A stretch of 64,000 nt of DNA, taken from contig JAWPHD010001347.1 in assembly GCA_037043455.1 (NCBI GenBank), forward strand, positions 267,111 to 331,110, read 5' to 3'. Every line of letters begins with the position of its first letter. Positions within the stretch are counted from its first letter, which is position 1. The position numbers and the translations under genes are program-made. Under the pieces are notes generated by a model that was not told where the DNA came from, did no database searches, and worked only from the letters and a program-made list of their open reading frames with translations. This DNA comes from Cyrtodaria siliqua (taxonomy: Eukaryota; Mollusca; Bivalvia; Adapedonta; Hiatellidae). Below are positions 13,371 through 26,454 of this stretch, one piece after another.

Positions 13371-13717
13371 CCCTTTAAATTTTTTTTTAAAAAAAAAAAA
13401 AATTGAATTATTTTTTTAGCTCTATGTTGGACCAGTCGGACCAGTAACAGAGGAGTTATGGCTCTTGATTTAGTTAAAAATGCTATATTTTGCCTTGTTA
13501 ATACAATAGGGCCTTCATTTTTCATCTGATCTTTACCGAACTTTAACAGATTCTTTAGTTATGGCCCTTGATTTAGTTCAAAAGCTGTTTTTTGCCCGAA
13601 TCTTCAAAAAAACGTAAATGGCAGTCACTCGCTTCATTGATGTTATAAGAGCCATGTTAGCCAGTAGAGCGTCCACAGGCCCTCTTGGGCCTCTTGGGCC
13701 TCTTGGGCCTCTTGTTT
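9801..13717 (+). mobile_element. Tandem-array Helitron/Helentron-like element(s)
   Basis: Begins with the hairpin at 9801-9829 (AGCTCTACTGGCC then GAAGGCCAGCAGAGCT), then GTCC repeats, then roughly twenty 150-170-bp units carrying TTATGGCCCTTGATTTAGTT and GCCTCGTTAAGACGATAGG. A second GTCC block at 11675-11720 marks a nested or fused copy. Near the right end are GCCAGTAGAGC (inverted match to the 5' stem) and the hairpin AGGCCCTCTTGGGCCT followed by CTTGT. That order is Helentron-like. Poly-T tracts interrupt at 11565-11655 and 13245-13420. Confidence 0.65.
13245..13420. repeat. Poly-T/poly-A tract
   Basis: Nearly pure T for over 100 bp, then A. Such a stretch is also prone to assembly error. 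Confidence 0.9.
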
Positions 13718-13779
13718 CGATTTTATTTTTTTAATTTTTTTTTCTCATAAGAAACCTTCTTTTTTATCTCTTTAAATGG

Positions 13780-14114
13780 GAGCTTAGGTGCCCTTGTTGG
13801 ATTAGAGTTTTACATATTACAGGAAGAACTTCTTCTTCTTGCATATCATCACCGTGTTCTGGTTAAAAGATTATGGCCCTTTAAAGGGTTTAATACACAA
13901 GCTTTTTCCCGAATGCTTCTCCTTATCCCCCGTCCTGAACCCCTGGCCGGATTTAGAAAATCGTTGCAGGGATGATCAGTGCCAAGCCTAGTTGTGCATA
14001 TCATCACCATGTTCCAGTTGAAAGATGTTTGGCAGAGTCTACTGAATCCCTGGCCGGACGAAACTTGGTAATGATGATATGTATCAAGCTTAGTTGTGCA
14101 TATCATCACCGTGT
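13780..14114 (-). repeat. Short tandem repeat with AACTAGGCTTGGTACTGATC-like motif
   Basis: Three diverged units carry GCATATCATCACCGTGTTC and GGCCCTTTAAAGG. A related motif occurs at 10-60 and 2870-2930. No gene. Confidence 0.55.
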
Positions 14115-14444
14115 TCATGTTGAATGATTTTTGGTAGGGTTATGGCCCTTTAAAGGTTTTAATACACAAGCTTTGAAAACATCATTTAACAATGCATACG
14201 TGTCCTCTCCATCACGATCCGCCAAGCCATAAAACACTAAATTGTTACGCCTTGGTATAGCTTCTACATCAATACTATTGTACGCTAACTGTTTCAGGTG
14301 TAAGCTGTTCTGATCAAGGTAAATTTCAATTTTACCAACACGGTTCTCGGTGCAATTTTGCCTTGCGGTCATTGTTATAATACATTGGTCATTTTGTTCC
14401 AACCTTTCAAATTTGGCTAAAATTATAGAGAATTTATCATCCAA
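14115..14444 (-). pseudogene. LINE ORF1 fragment (RRM-like)
   Basis: 110 codons starting MDDKFSIILAKFERLEQNDQ, a short coiled-coil-like stretch, then AIPRRNNLVFYGLADRDGED. RRNNLVFYGL is the first RRM block of L1/CR1-type ORF1 proteins. The frame then merges with a repeat carrying GGCCCTTTAAA. No matching ORF2 is nearby. Confidence 0.7.
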
Positions 14445-14489
14445 AGTGAGCGTGTTTGGTGGTGCTTGATTGTTTACGATACCTGTATC

Positions 14490-14690
14490 TGATGTCGGTG
14501 GGCAGTGTCATATAACAGCGTGTAATGACAACGAATATGTGCGCCAAGTGTCAAAGATTTCCGACTATTCGTTTTTGAGAAATGAGGAAAAACAAAAACC
14601 TTAACAAAAAACGGACAGACAAACATACAGACGGACGGACGGACGGAAATCGCCAAACTATCAGCCTGGAATTACTACGCATTCCGGCTA
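14490..14690 (-). repeat. Element end with GACGGACGGACGG and hairpin
   Basis: ACGG repeats next to the hairpin CCTGGAAT...ATTCCGG resemble the 5' ends of the Helitron-like families in this window, here on the - strand. Confidence 0.45.
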
Positions 14691-14734
14691 AAAATAAGAA
14701 GATAAACGCAACGCAGACATAGAGGATCTGACAT

Positions 14735-14836
14735 GAGTTGTCATTTCATACAACATTTTATTAAACGAGTTCAGGAATGTGTTATTAAGCGAGCCTCCGA
14801 CCGAGTTTAATAAAAAATTGTATGAAATGACAACGA
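14735..14836. repeat. Fold-back palindrome
   Basis: GAGTTGTCATTTCATACAAC to TTTAATAAAAAATTGTATGA form arms of about 32 bp around a GCGAGCCTCCGACCGAG centre. Confidence 0.8.
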
Positions 14837-16299
14837 GTTTTTATCACATGGCTCAAAAACGACAAGAAACTACACATTATTGCTTGTGGTGAATCTACAT
14901 ACAGTGGACTGTTACCCTCACAACAGAGCCGATTCAGTGCTATATCCACGGACTCCACGGACTAAACGGGTGTTCCGGGACATTGCCTAGACGAACGTAC
15001 TGACACAGCACTTGATTCGGTCGCCTTGTATTACACATGGTTAATATAAGGAAATACATAATGGGTATATTATACGGAATACAAGCATTTCCATGTGATA
15101 AAATAATGTTTCTAATAACGGGTCAAATTTGGCATTCCATATATAATATATTTTAGAGATTTTCATATGATTTCTTTATACAAACATTATACCCTGATTT
15201 GGTGCCATAGTCCTTCGTATATTCTTGTCTTTATATTGAACATCTGCCAGATAACAAACACGCCAGTTGCTCAATAAAAGTACCAGGTGTTTTGCCACTT
15301 AATACTACTAATAATTGCATTTGCATGTTTTAATCGTATTTATTCAAGTAATATACTGAAAAGATATATAAATATATTTAATGTCAAAATGTATATTGTC
15401 CAGAACACCTGTCCATCTGCCAAATGTACTAAAAACAATCATTTACACAGACCGTTTGAGAATAAATTACAAGTTTATGGTATTGCTAGTAATGACATTT
15501 GCATATTTGAATGATACTTAATAAATAGTGGATATTAATATACGTTTATATAAAATGACAAAAACACATTGTATCACGCATATTTGCACTTTAAACTTAC
15601 TTATTGCTTTTATTTTAGGTTAGAGCCACAAGTTCTTTAATGAAGGCATTTGCCGTCAGTATTATAATTAACAACTAGAACCAAAATATTCCTACTTTGT
15701 TCTTCGCAAGGACGATTCCGGAACTGAACCGCGCATTTTGAGAATTCCGATAATGCCGCGCATTTTAAAAAATCTTACTTTGCTAGCTAGGAGCAATTAC
15801 GGAATTGTTCATATGCTCGTTTTGCGCATAACATATATACCGACTTCTATATAGCATGTTTTGCCCCCGGAAATAAGGTCATGTCCATAAACGAGACACG
15901 TGTACACAAATGTATCTGCATCATCACTAAATACATAAAACAAAGGTCAGCTACAGTTAAAATGCTTTATTTCATCAAAAATGATGATCAGAAAAGAAGC
16001 AGTTACCATGCGTTGTGGTGATTGTTGCTATGATCTTATGCAAGCATATTGGTGCTCATGATTTTGACTGGTTCCATGAAAACTGCATGTTCTTTATTTA
16101 CACTGTTTGCAGAATAGATAAATTCCGAGCCCATATTTAATAAAAAATTTAAAGGCACAATGTCCGTAACTTTTAGCCTATAAAAAAAAATAATTACGTT
16201 GACAAACATAACACACCAACCATTTTTGCATATTTAGTAAACAAAAACAAGTTTGTTTGACATATTTCAATAGCGGTACAAACAAAGAAGTATCGCGTC
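14837..16299. other. No gene seen
   Basis: A+T rich; short open frames have no recognisable text. CGCGCATTTT repeats at 15732 and 15757. Confidence 0.55.
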
Positions 16300-16400
16300 G
16301 TGGGGTTGAACTCGTAACCCACACCAAAAGTATACTCGCGGGTAATAATAGTCGAACATTGCAATAGTCGAGCTCGCTACCGACTGAGCTAACCGGGTCA
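16300..16400 (-). mobile_element. tRNA-like SINE head
   Basis: The - strand has the A box TTAGCTCAGTCGGTAGCGAG near 16391 and a B-box-like CGAGTTCAACCC near 16303. The spacing of about 75 bp exceeds a normal tRNA, which argues for a decayed SINE. Confidence 0.55.
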
Positions 16401-18249
16401 GATGTAATACGTAAGAGATACAATATATAAAAGCTAATGCGCTAATGGATGTCATATGATCAACAGAAAATGTAAATATGCGGGTCCCACTTAATTTACA
16501 AATAATAAATAAAAACTTCTTTTTTTTTAAACTCACGAATGTTTTACTGCAGGCTTATCTGGGTCTATGCTAATGTTTTCATGTATACATTTCACTGAAT
16601 TAAATAAAACAGTTATTTGGCTATGCTCGATAACCGCTTACCTACGGTCAGTGTCCCTTTAAGTGTCTTACTTGTATAATGTTTTATTTTTCCTCGCCGT
16701 TGGCAACTAGGCATGTTGGCGAGGTTTTCAATAGTAGTTTATTTATAATAACCTTAGTAGTTTAAATAATGTTACTAATGCTTATCAATCTCGCACGGAT
16801 GGCAGGATCCAAGCAGACGCAAGACATGGCAATAGATGGTTGGCAGGGTCACAAGAAGATTAACTTGGCTGAGTGATGGGAACACAGGTGGAATGAGCTC
16901 ATGTTGGTCTATTTTATAAAATTCAATTGAGGATTATAAATAATAATATTATTTTCCAGCGCCAGCGCGTCACCATTTCTTAAAAATGATTTAACTTAAT
17001 ATGTACATATATACATAATCCATGTTGTGTCTGCTTCATGCTCCCTTTCAAAGGGAATGGACTCTTTATAATTATAAGGATGTATAATGTTAAAAAGAAA
17101 ATCGTTAAAATATCCAGTGTTGTTAGTAAGACATCACTTTAGTAAAATAATTCAGTATGAATTTTGCGCAAAAACGTTAAATGGAGTGTGTCCCCCCGCC
17201 AAAGCCACGGGGAGGCCACACTGGGGGAGGGCATGAAGCAGAGGTATACATAGGTTTTACATGTTAATATTATGTCCCCCGTTATCCCGATGTGTGTGTC
17301 AGATCAAACTAAAAATAGTATCTTCCCAGCGGTCGATATAAAATCAATGTGAAGTAATAAGCATATATAAAACTAAATAGGACATCCAGGAATTTCTATT
17401 AACATAATTGTTCATATAAGACAACCAAATATTAAAATCACACACCGGTGCTGATGGGGGCATACAAAATAGTGTTACGTGAAATTATACGACATATGGG
17501 AGTGGGACTGGATGGGGCGGAAAGAAAATAAGTAACTTAGTAATATTATTGTTTATAAAATAAACATTTAAGACATTTATATGACATATTTAATAAGCAC
17601 CTCCATGACACCAAAAGTATAGGGCAGTCCCCACACTCCTTTTGTCATGAAGTGCTTACCATGTTTGTATATATTAATAGACAAAATTAAACCATCAGTG
17701 TTTTCGAGCCCAGCAGACAAAACATACAAGCTAATCCACTGGTCCGTCCAACATTGTAGTTTTATTACTATTTAATTTCCGGGGAATATAAAATATAACC
17801 TGAGAATAACCTAAGTCTGTTTATATTAATGGTACATGTATATCTAAAGAATAGTCCTGTTAGATTACAGGGGAAAGCAGACTAGAACTTAAGAATAATA
17901 TTTGGGATAAAATAATCAATATATCCTTGTTAAACTATATAAATAGTTTGTTAATTTAATGCTATGGGGGTTATACTTTAGAGTATATTTAAAAGATGGG
18001 GTACTACTATTTAATTCCAGGGAAAAGAAAGATATAACTTGACTACCACCCGGAGAGCCAGTACAACGAACCGTCTAACCAGGTGGCAGTCAGTACTGAG
18101 TATGTCCAAATATGTTATTCATAAGAAGTTTATATATTATGTTGTTACTTACGTAGACTAATAAGTAATCATATGGCGTTTATATAATGTTAAATATGAC
18201 ATTTATCTGCACTCTAATAGAAAGGGTTTACAATTTGGTAAAAATATAC
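16401..18249. other. No gene seen; repeat ends
   Basis: CCTCGCC/GGCGAGG hairpin at 16692-16724 resembles Helitron-like 5' ends. CTGCTTCATGCTCCC (17030) and GGGCATGAAGCAG (17230) are inverted and may bound a MITE. No gene. Confidence 0.5.
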
Positions 18250-18519
18250 TAAATAAACGAATTTAATTAGTCTTAATATTCTTTTCGAATTTTGTGCCCA
18301 GAATGAAAGAACTGAGAGCACTAAATACTTGAACTCTGTGTTTTTTGATAGGATCTAAAATGTTAGTTAAATTAAAAGGTAATGATAAGTTTAGCAATTT
18401 TAATTTTAAGATATCTCTCTGTATTTCAAACTGACTACAATCTAGTAAATAATGTTCTGTAGTAAAATGAACTAGGCAGTTAGGACAATCCTTATAAAGG
18501 ACCTTAATTATGTGGCTGC

Positions 18520-19085
18520 CTAACTAGCCGGTAATAGATTGTACCCCATTCTCAGTCTTGTAATTACTTTATCGATAAGCCTGTTGGTAGAAAATGTTTC
18601 CTGAATTTTGAAGTTTGTTTTAAGTCTAGAGAAAGTATGGAACTTGTTAGTTTGATTAGTTAAGTATTGATCTACTTTCTTGTTTATTGTTTTCCGAATT
18701 TGTGAATAAAGGGATTGGTTTGTCAACGGAAGTGGTGTCCAAGCCTTTTCGTTACCGACTATACCAACATGAGCCGGGCAACACTCCAAGTTTACAAAAA
18801 GTTTTAAAATATGGCAGTCATTTAATTTGTCAGAAGATCAGGGCGAGTTCTACTCGTTCTATCTTTAATAGTCATAAGACTTGAAAGCGAGTCTGAGAAA
18901 ATAACTGAGAATGGAGGCTTGTATTTAATACTCCATTTAAGTGCTCTGTCTATAGCGACTAGCACCGCGGTAAAAATTGAGAGACCGTCAGAGATTCTAG
19001 TAATTTTAGTAATATTTTTTGTTGGTATAACAAAGGCTGATGCTACACGTCCTAAGACAGGATCTTTGGAACCATCTGTATACAT
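18520..19085 (-). pseudogene. LINE RNase H domain
   Basis: Reads YTDGSKDPVLGRVASAFVIP, SIFTAVLVAIDRALKW and FSDSLSSL, then after a shift ECCPAHVGIVGNEKA, the PSHxGIxGNExAD block. A further frame to about 18250 reads CPNC...TEHYLLDCSQFEIQR, the Cys-rich tail. Confidence 0.85.
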
Positions 19086-19369
19086 TTGTAAAAAGTTATT
19101 CTATTTACTATCCTCATGTTGTAAGAACTTCGTCTTCACCACCCTTTCTGTTGTTTTTTGTCTCTTTCATTGTAGTTTCAAGTCCTTGTTTGCAGTACAG
19201 TGCGGACCTACGATGCCATTGCGTTCGGACGCTGTGGTTTCTATATGACCCTATATATCATTTTTCAGTTTAATTTCTGATACTTCATCCTTTTTGTTTA
19301 TTATACAGTAGAGGAAAGGGAAATGTCTACATTAATTTGAGTTAGAGTCCATGGAGGGACCTCTCCTAT

Positions 19370-20720
19370 TTAAAAATCTGCAATTTGATATTGGTCTAGG
19401 TTATATTCCTCTATTAAATTATAAATGGTTGTGCCGAATGGCTTGGGATTTTTATTAAATCTAATAAGGCATTGGGTATTTACAAAAATATTATTCTTTT
19501 TTTGTCCGGACCCTGTCCCAGAAACGGAGCATCTATTCTTCTCGATGAACATGAGGCTGGCAAAAACATGAGGCAGCCTCATGTTCCAAAATATGCTGTG
19601 GGGTAGAATTTAGGACTCCCAGTGCAATTCTAATACATTTATTTTGTAGAATATCGAGTCGATGAAGTAAGGATTTTGAGGCTCATGAATAAACATGGGA
19701 TCCGTAATCAAGTTTGGATCTTGTTAAAGTTTTATATAAAAGTGTTAATGATTTTTTATCGGATCCGAAATCAGTACCTTTTAGCATTCTTAATAAATTT
19801 AAATCCTTTTCACATTTGTAAGATTTAACCTTCTATCCCAGATAAGGCCTAAAAAGTGACTGTGTTGCTATAATATAATTTTAGTATTACCCAGAAAAAG
19901 ATCTGTAGAAGTGTGGGCGGTATTTCCAAATATAATCCCTGTAGTTTTACTAGTGGAGATTTTAAATCCCCATTTTTTAGACCAATCCCAAATTACGTTT
20001 AGCCCCTTTTGTGCTTTAGCTTGTAATTTATCTATACGTTTCCCAGAAATCCTTGCGCTAATATCATCTGCAAATTGACTAACGACCAAACCCGAATCTT
20101 CAACTACATTAGGTAGGTCGTTAATGAAAATGTTAAAAAGGAGGGGATAAATAATGGATCCTTGTGGAGTACCACGTTCTAAAAGTTCTTCTTCAGAAAG
20201 ATCTTCATCAACCTTTACTTGAATTTTCTATGCTGGAGAAAGGCCTTGACAAAATAAAAACAGTTTCCTAGAATTCCGAGATCAAATAATTTGGATAATA
20301 TTCCAATATGCCAGGCTAGATCGAAAGCCGCCTGGAGATCAAGAAAGATGGCTAGAACAGATCGGCTATTGTTTTTAGCAAATAAGATGTCATGTTGTAA
20401 TCGGGCTAGCTGGTCTTGAGTGCTACGCCCTTTTCTAAATCCTGACTGAAATTTATTAATTAAACCCTTAGGTTCTAAAAAGTGTTCAAGTCGTTTTTAA
20501 CCATAAATTCCATTCGTTTACTTGGATAGGATGTTAAACTGATGGGTCGAACAGATTGTGGGTCGTTTTTTTTTTATTAGGTTTATCTATTGGAATGACA
20601 CAGGCCAGTCACCAGGATTAAGGATAGTTATTAGAAGACCATATTTTATTATATAGAGTAAGCCAAATATTTAAAGTAGAATCCGGCATATGTTGAACAG
20701 TTGATATGAGAGATTATCGG
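19370..20720 (-). pseudogene. LINE reverse transcriptase
   Basis: RT blocks in several frames: FQSGFRKGRSTQDQLARLQH, SVLAIFLDLQAAFDLAWH (first catalytic Asp), GTPQGSIIYPLLFNIFINDL and SQFADDISARISGK, where FADD is the second catalytic pair. Many stops. The thumb region follows at 19.4-19.6 kb. Confidence 0.82.
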
Positions 20721-20856
20721 GTCCCACGGCTGAATTTTTCCTGCTAGCAATTGCATCTTTTAATTCCATTAGAGTAAATGGTATATTTAAGGTGGAATCG
20801 TCCTCTTCAATATTATTATTATTTATTTTATTTTTAAATTCGGTTTCAATAACAAG

Positions 20857-21735
20857 TTAACCGATAGTCTTCTTAATATTATGCATGAAAGTATTCCTAC
20901 ATATAATAAAAATATCAGATTGTATATTATCTAGATTAATATCTTTACATAATTTATTAAAAAGATCCCATTCTGCCTTATTGAAATTGAACTTGTTTTG
21001 TTTGTAACTTTCTTGATTAATTTTAGAAGAACTTAGTTGTATTGACATATGTATAGGAAAATGGTCAGAACCCCAGTTATCCGGTAATACTGTCCAGTGT
21101 GTTTTTTGTGCTAAAGATCTAGAAGTAACTGAGAGATCAATGCAAGTAAGGTTACCATTGTGTGTATCAAGACGTGTGGGGGAGCCGTCATTCAGGAGGA
21201 CTAGATCGAACTCATCCAACCATTTGACTATTGCTTTTCCTTGTTTTGTATTTTTTTCCGTGCCCCATGCAAAGTGATGGGCGTTAAAATCGCCTGAAAG
21301 AAGAATATTCTTTACCTTTAAAGGTAGAATAACATCATATCTTGTTTTAAGAGATTGGTAGTCACAATTTCGTGCGTATAAATTTGACAGAATAAAAGTA
21401 AAATCTTGAAAGTAGATTTTAAATAATTGTACTTCAATGGCTGTAAAACCATCTGTATCTTTCGGATCTAAAATTTCAATCTTTTCATAATTAATATAAT
21501 TTTTGAAGTAGACGGCAAACCCTTCACACGTATTGGTATCACTTGCTCTATTATTATCATAAAATTTTAATTCTTGCTTAAAACCGGGAATAGATTTGAA
21601 TGTCTTTTTTATTAAATTTGGTTTCCTGAATACAAAGAATATCAACTTCAGGATTGAGGTCCAGGAATACTTTAATCTCAGAGTGTTTTATATGAGTTAA
21701 GCCTCTGGCTTTAAAAGATATAATGTTCACAGACT
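20857..21735 (-). pseudogene. LINE apurinic-type endonuclease
   Basis: Starts VNIISFKARGLTHIKHSEIK and reaches LCIQETKF (catalytic Glu), then after a shift near 21610 continues with LSGDFNAHHFAWG, NGNLTCIDLSVTS and GSDHFPIHMS. GDFNAHH and SDHFPI are the conserved catalytic blocks. Over 260 codons remain open. Confidence 0.88.
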
Positions 21736-21738
21736 TAT

Positions 21739-22850
21739 TCACTCCGAAAAGAAATTATTTATACACTTTTTAAGATTCGAATTTTGTCGTTTAGTTGCCA
21801 CCGAGGAAGAAGTTGGTTTACGTGGAGTTTTAGTTCCTTTAAGGGTTCCTTGAGTTTTCCTCGGTGTTTTCTTTAGGTTTATCTTGCTATTATTCTTGCC
21901 AGTAACATTTTGTGGATTATGCCTATTCAATAGCAGATTTTCTGGGGGAAGTATGGGACCAGGAAGGGGTGCGGTGTCCAAGGTATTATGGGCTTGGGAG
22001 GGAGGTTGGTCAATACACCTAGGACCCACTATGCCCTTTAGGATCTCCCTATGTATGTGGTTGATTAACAACGGGCCAGTAGGTCTAGATTTTTCGTTTA
22101 TCAATCTAATCGTTAATTTTGTAAGTATTTCTATATTGGTAATTATAGGAATAGTATTGTTTAGTACTTGGACTTTTACTGGGGTGGTTTGAGACGAGTT
22201 ATCGTAAAATGTAGGTGTGTTTTTAATTGGGGTACTAATAGTCGGAGTTTCATCGATCCCCACCTGGTCTAGTATTGAAATTTGTTCTAAACATTTTTCC
22301 GTTGTTGATGAGAAGCTGAAGGAGTTATCTACAGTTAAATTGATGTGTTTTGGGTTACATTTAACATGCTGCAGTCGCTAATAGTTTTTGAAGTGCCCAA
22401 TGAATAATCAGAAGAGTTTGCTGTATATTGTTTAATTTTCGCTCCGGGGTGTTAGATGGAGTGATCAACTTTTGTTTTTGAGACCTTGGTGGGATTTAGA
22501 TTTGATTCCGCGATTGGCTATTAAAGGAGATATATTGTTCGGTTATTGTTTCGTCTATAATTAAAATAGGGGATGTAATAGGGGAAGTACTAAAGGGTAG
22601 CACTGGGGTCTGTGGGATTATAATAGAGGGTGGGAGCACTTGCTTATTTAGTCTGTGGATCTGCCCCCCATTGTTTCCTATAGAATTTATTGTCTTGATA
22701 TGAAGACTGAGTAATGTCTAATTTATGGGAGGGGCGTTGATCCACAGTAGACGTATTCCCGTTTAACACAGGGGCCTGGTTATTTTTAAGAGAGCCAATT
22801 TTTAGCATGGTGAACTTGTTCACCAAGCTATAGTTACCGTGTTTTTTCAC
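21739..22850 (-). pseudogene. LINE ORF1 C-terminal low-complexity tail
   Basis: Frames rich in Pro, Thr, Asn and Lys, for example DTAPLPGPILPPENLLLNRH and KKTPRKTQGTLKGTKTPRKP, ending FFSE and a stop just before the endonuclease frame. Assignment rests on position and composition. Confidence 0.6.
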
Positions 22851-23589
22851 GAATCCTAACTACAGCCTCACTGATGAATCGACGCATTGCCTGAAAAAGA
22901 AGACCAATATTTTAACAGGTGTTTCTTCTTCTCTAGTGCGGATACAAATAAGGTAATGTCATTTAGAAATTTCAACTAATTTCCTCGATACATTGTTTAA
23001 GTTATATATTATTTATATAGCTATTTCATCTATTGTTTCATCGTTTAGCTGTGCGTTCTATAAATAGATCAATCATCATCATCACATGATCATCACGTGA
23101 TCTTGCGTAAAATATATCCATACGCTGTATTGGCTGTATTGTTCTCCTATGATAGTGATTGAGATTTGTAACCAGTTAATTTTATAATTTATTTCTCTTG
23201 TTGCAACACTATCAAACGCATATCTTCCATCTTTCTTGGATTTATATATTTAAGAAATATACATGGCCTTTATAGTCTTCATATAATACTTAATAGGTTT
23301 GGTCAGTAATGGTTATCGCATAAGCTACTATCCTTTGTAAAAAGTTGTTGCTGCCTATTCTCCGGAATAAGATTTCAGCTTATTTTGAAGTACGCTGTGT
23401 AGTATTCTGAAGTCTTTACCTCCCTTGCTATGAAGTTAAAATAACTGTTTCGGTCGTAAAATAATCCTGAATACGTGTGCCGATCGTGTCGGCGAGACCG
23501 AATACAAATCAACAATATCTGACTGGTTATAAATCATTCGGACACTGCGGTTTTAGAATAAATACCTTATAGATCATCAAAATTTGTAA

Positions 23590-23680
23590 AGGATTATTAG
23601 CTCAGTCGGGAGCGCGGCAGCCCCATAACATTATGGATTATAAAGCGAGCGGGATGGGTTTGAATCTGAGCAGAACCCAA
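23590..23680 (+). mobile_element. tRNA-like SINE head
   Basis: A box TTAGCTCAGTCGGGAGCG at 23597 and B-box-like GGGTTTGAATCTG at 23656, 42 bp apart, followed by a T-rich tail. No paired acceptor stem. Confidence 0.6.
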
Positions 23681-24091
23681 TTGTTTTTATTTAATTTTTT
23701 TATGCAAAAAAGTTTGTTTAATTCATACCCAGTGGTCTTAAAAGGGGTACATCAGAATTTTTCTAGAAACAGCTTAAATTATAAAATTGTTCCAGTTCAC
23801 GATAGAAAACACTATCAATCAAAATGTGAAGCTAGAACCATTTTGTTAATGTTTAAAGTTTCAGAACACCATATAGCTAGGGTGGACTCGCACGTAATAT
23901 GCTAAAATTAACCCTGGTGCGTCACCTAGGATAGCACGTATTACTGTGCAGAATGAATTTCTTTGCAAAAATACAAGATTTTATTGGTCATGTAGAATAA
24001 AATATTAATATTTGTCAATTTTAAATCGGACACCTATAGACCCCCATAAAAGGCATGATGTACTCCATTTTAGACTTAAGTCGGAAAACAA

Positions 24092-24093
<2 letters not shown>

Positions 24094-24125
<32 letters not shown>
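24094..24125 (+). repeat. (GT)n microsatellite
   Basis: About 16 GT units. Confidence 0.98.
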
Positions 24126-24126
<1 letters not shown>

Positions 24127-24720
24127 AGAGTGGGGGGATTTTTTAAAAGATTTTTACGACTTTTATCTATGCGTCAATTTGGTAGAGGTTGAGGTAGACC
24201 TCATCTGTTTTGAAACAAGCTCGTAGAACCACAGTCCTGCCGCGCGTTAGTGAGTAGCTGTCAAACATTATTCAATGTGCAAACACGTAACAAGCGGGAC
24301 TCGAACGTATGACTGTAGCATTGAGAGATATACATTACACAACAAGAGTAGATCTAAACACAAATATGTTACCTTTTATTACAATTTTCAAATTACATGC
24401 AAAACTGATTGAATTATATTCTGTTAAGGCCAAAACACAACAAAGCAACATAAAAATGAAGGGGTAAAAGTTGTTTTGTCGAGGGTAAAAACGGCAATTC
24501 GGTTGGGTGACAGGAAACAAAATACTTTTTGTTTAGGCCTAAGGTAGTAAACGAAATTTAACGTGACTTTGGTGATTATTGTCAACAAACGATTTGCCGA
24601 CTTAAAAAAAAATCCACGTACAAATTACAATTAGTGATATGAATCGTGAAATTCTCAGTAGCGTTCACATACATGGTTGAAAAATATAACAACGAAATAA
24701 TTGTGTATGAACATCATGTT

Positions 24721-24837
24721 CACTCCGAGTTGTGAGATTAAATCACAACGGTATCCCAAGAACAGTGGTACTCCGAGTTGTGAGAATAAATAACAACGGT
24801 ATCCCGAGACCAGGGATACTCCGAGTTGTGAGATCAA
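24721..24837 (+). repeat. Tandem repeat, about 55 bp x2.5
   Basis: CTCCGAGTTGTGAGA occurs three times with CACAACGGTATCCC between. Confidence 0.8.
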
Positions 24838-25559
24838 AATCAAATGAGGACAAAGATTTATAAGTTATGTTTTGTATATGTGTAGTCTGTATGTCTCTAC
24901 TACAAGTTGTATTTAAAACATATGTTCTTTTCGTTGAAGGTCACACTTTTTGGAACACGGAAGCTTCAGGGAGAATTTGTCATTTTACAGTGACATTCCA
25001 TGTTTAAATTTGTATATTATAAATCTTTGTGCAGCGGGGGATATGGCTGTCTTTCAGCTACACTCTGACTACTGACTACACTCGTGTTCATTTAATTTTA
25101 ATCATACTTGCATAGTAGGTCGATATCAATGCAAGGTTGTTTCCTATTTTAATTCAGCTATGTTGGTCAAAGGGTCTATGAATTACCTCCGCTTGAATTG
25201 GCAAAATTAGCTGTCTTGACCTTTTTGACGCTATATTCATTTCTAATGACTCAAACTTTGATAGGTGATGGCTGGTAATGGTTTTTGATACACTTTAACA
25301 CCTGCGAAGATGATGAAGCGTTTCGAAGATTAATTTTCATTATAACCAATCATTCCTTTTGTTCCCTTTTTTATTCCTGTATATACCTTATCTTATCTTG
25401 TTTTAATCGCCTTAGTTCCATATACATTAAACAATGCATTGATGTATTATTACATGGAATGATGTATTGTTATTAAGAAGAGTTGACAAATTTTCAGTCC
25501 ATCCATGTCATGCGTGATTGGAAAGAAACCTTTCATTACATGGATGCACAAATCATAGT

Positions 25560-26446
25560 TCACCATGCTCTCAGTACCTTCGGTACTTTGATTAATGTTG
25601 TTATGGGGGAAGTGGTAAGTTTACTAGTGGGAATGTGGCTCTTAATATCAATAGTTTTGACAACTATATCAGCATATATAAGTCGGGATTTAACCGGGGA
25701 CTTAGGATCCAAGTTTCCGTTGGAGACTGGTGGGGTGGAGGGTATTTCAAGTACGGCCCCCTCACTTATTAATATAGGCTTTACCGTAGGTGGGGATAAA
25801 AAGGAAGCAGAAATATCTTCATGTGGGGAGGGAGGGGCGCCCTTGGCTTTTATTGGCCTTTGATTTGCCATATATTTCAATGGCTATAGTCCACGAGGTT
25901 CTGTTCCTCTTGGCTATCTTTGTAATCTCAATAGCTGAGATATATATGGAGCAGCCCCTGAATCGTGTCGAGTGTTCCCCACCACAGTTAACACACATAT
26001 TAACATGGGAGGTACAATCCTTAGTATGGTGGGACTGGGCACATTTGGCGCAGACTACAGTGCCTGCACATATATCGTATTTGTGCCCAAATCCCTGGCA
26101 TTTAAAGCAACGGATCGGAGGCGACACGAACTCCTCAACCTCAAAGGCAGTAAATGTCCTGTGTATTTTGATGAGTTTCGGGAGCGAGTCCCCGCCAACA
26201 ACAACCTTGACAGCTCCGGTCTGCCTGCCAAACTTATTAAGAAGGACCGAGAGAGAGAGAGAGTATATTGGGGACGTTATCATGTTCGTCCACCAATTCC
26301 TGTTTAAGTTCCGATAGATCTGTGTCCACCGGAACATTATGTATTACTCCCTCTCCGGTTATAGTGGCATGCGTGATCATATGGATCTCCAAGTCATCGA
26401 AGTAGATGGGGCTTGATTTAAAAAATCAAGCTCTTGGCTTCCGATG
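25560..26446 (-). pseudogene. LINE ORF1 nucleic-acid-binding part with CCHC knuckles
   Basis: Shows three Cys/His knuckles in a row: CFKCQGFGHKYDIC, CAKCAQSHHTKDC and CVNCGGEHSTRFRGC. Upstream text reads FDDLEIHMITHATITGEGVI. A CT-repeat expansion near 26250 and a shift separate the parts. Downstream is a Pro/Ser-rich segment to a stop at 25560. This is the Gag-like ORF1 of the I superfamily. Confidence 0.85.
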
Positions 26447-26454
26447 ACTTGGCT

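Larger units (their letters stand above)
22861..25559. other. Non-LINE DNA between ORF1 parts
   Basis: Holds a SINE head (23.6 kb), GT repeat, a B-box-like ACGTTCGAGTCCCGC on the - strand near 24300, and the 24.72 kb tandem repeat. No convincing exon. If the flanking LINE parts are one copy, this is a later insertion of about 2.6 kb. Confidence 0.5.

Noticed and set aside
25483..26317. Open frames on the + strand, 110-175 codons
   Set aside because: They lie opposite the LINE ORF1 zinc-knuckle text on the - strand, which carries the recognisable CCHC motifs.
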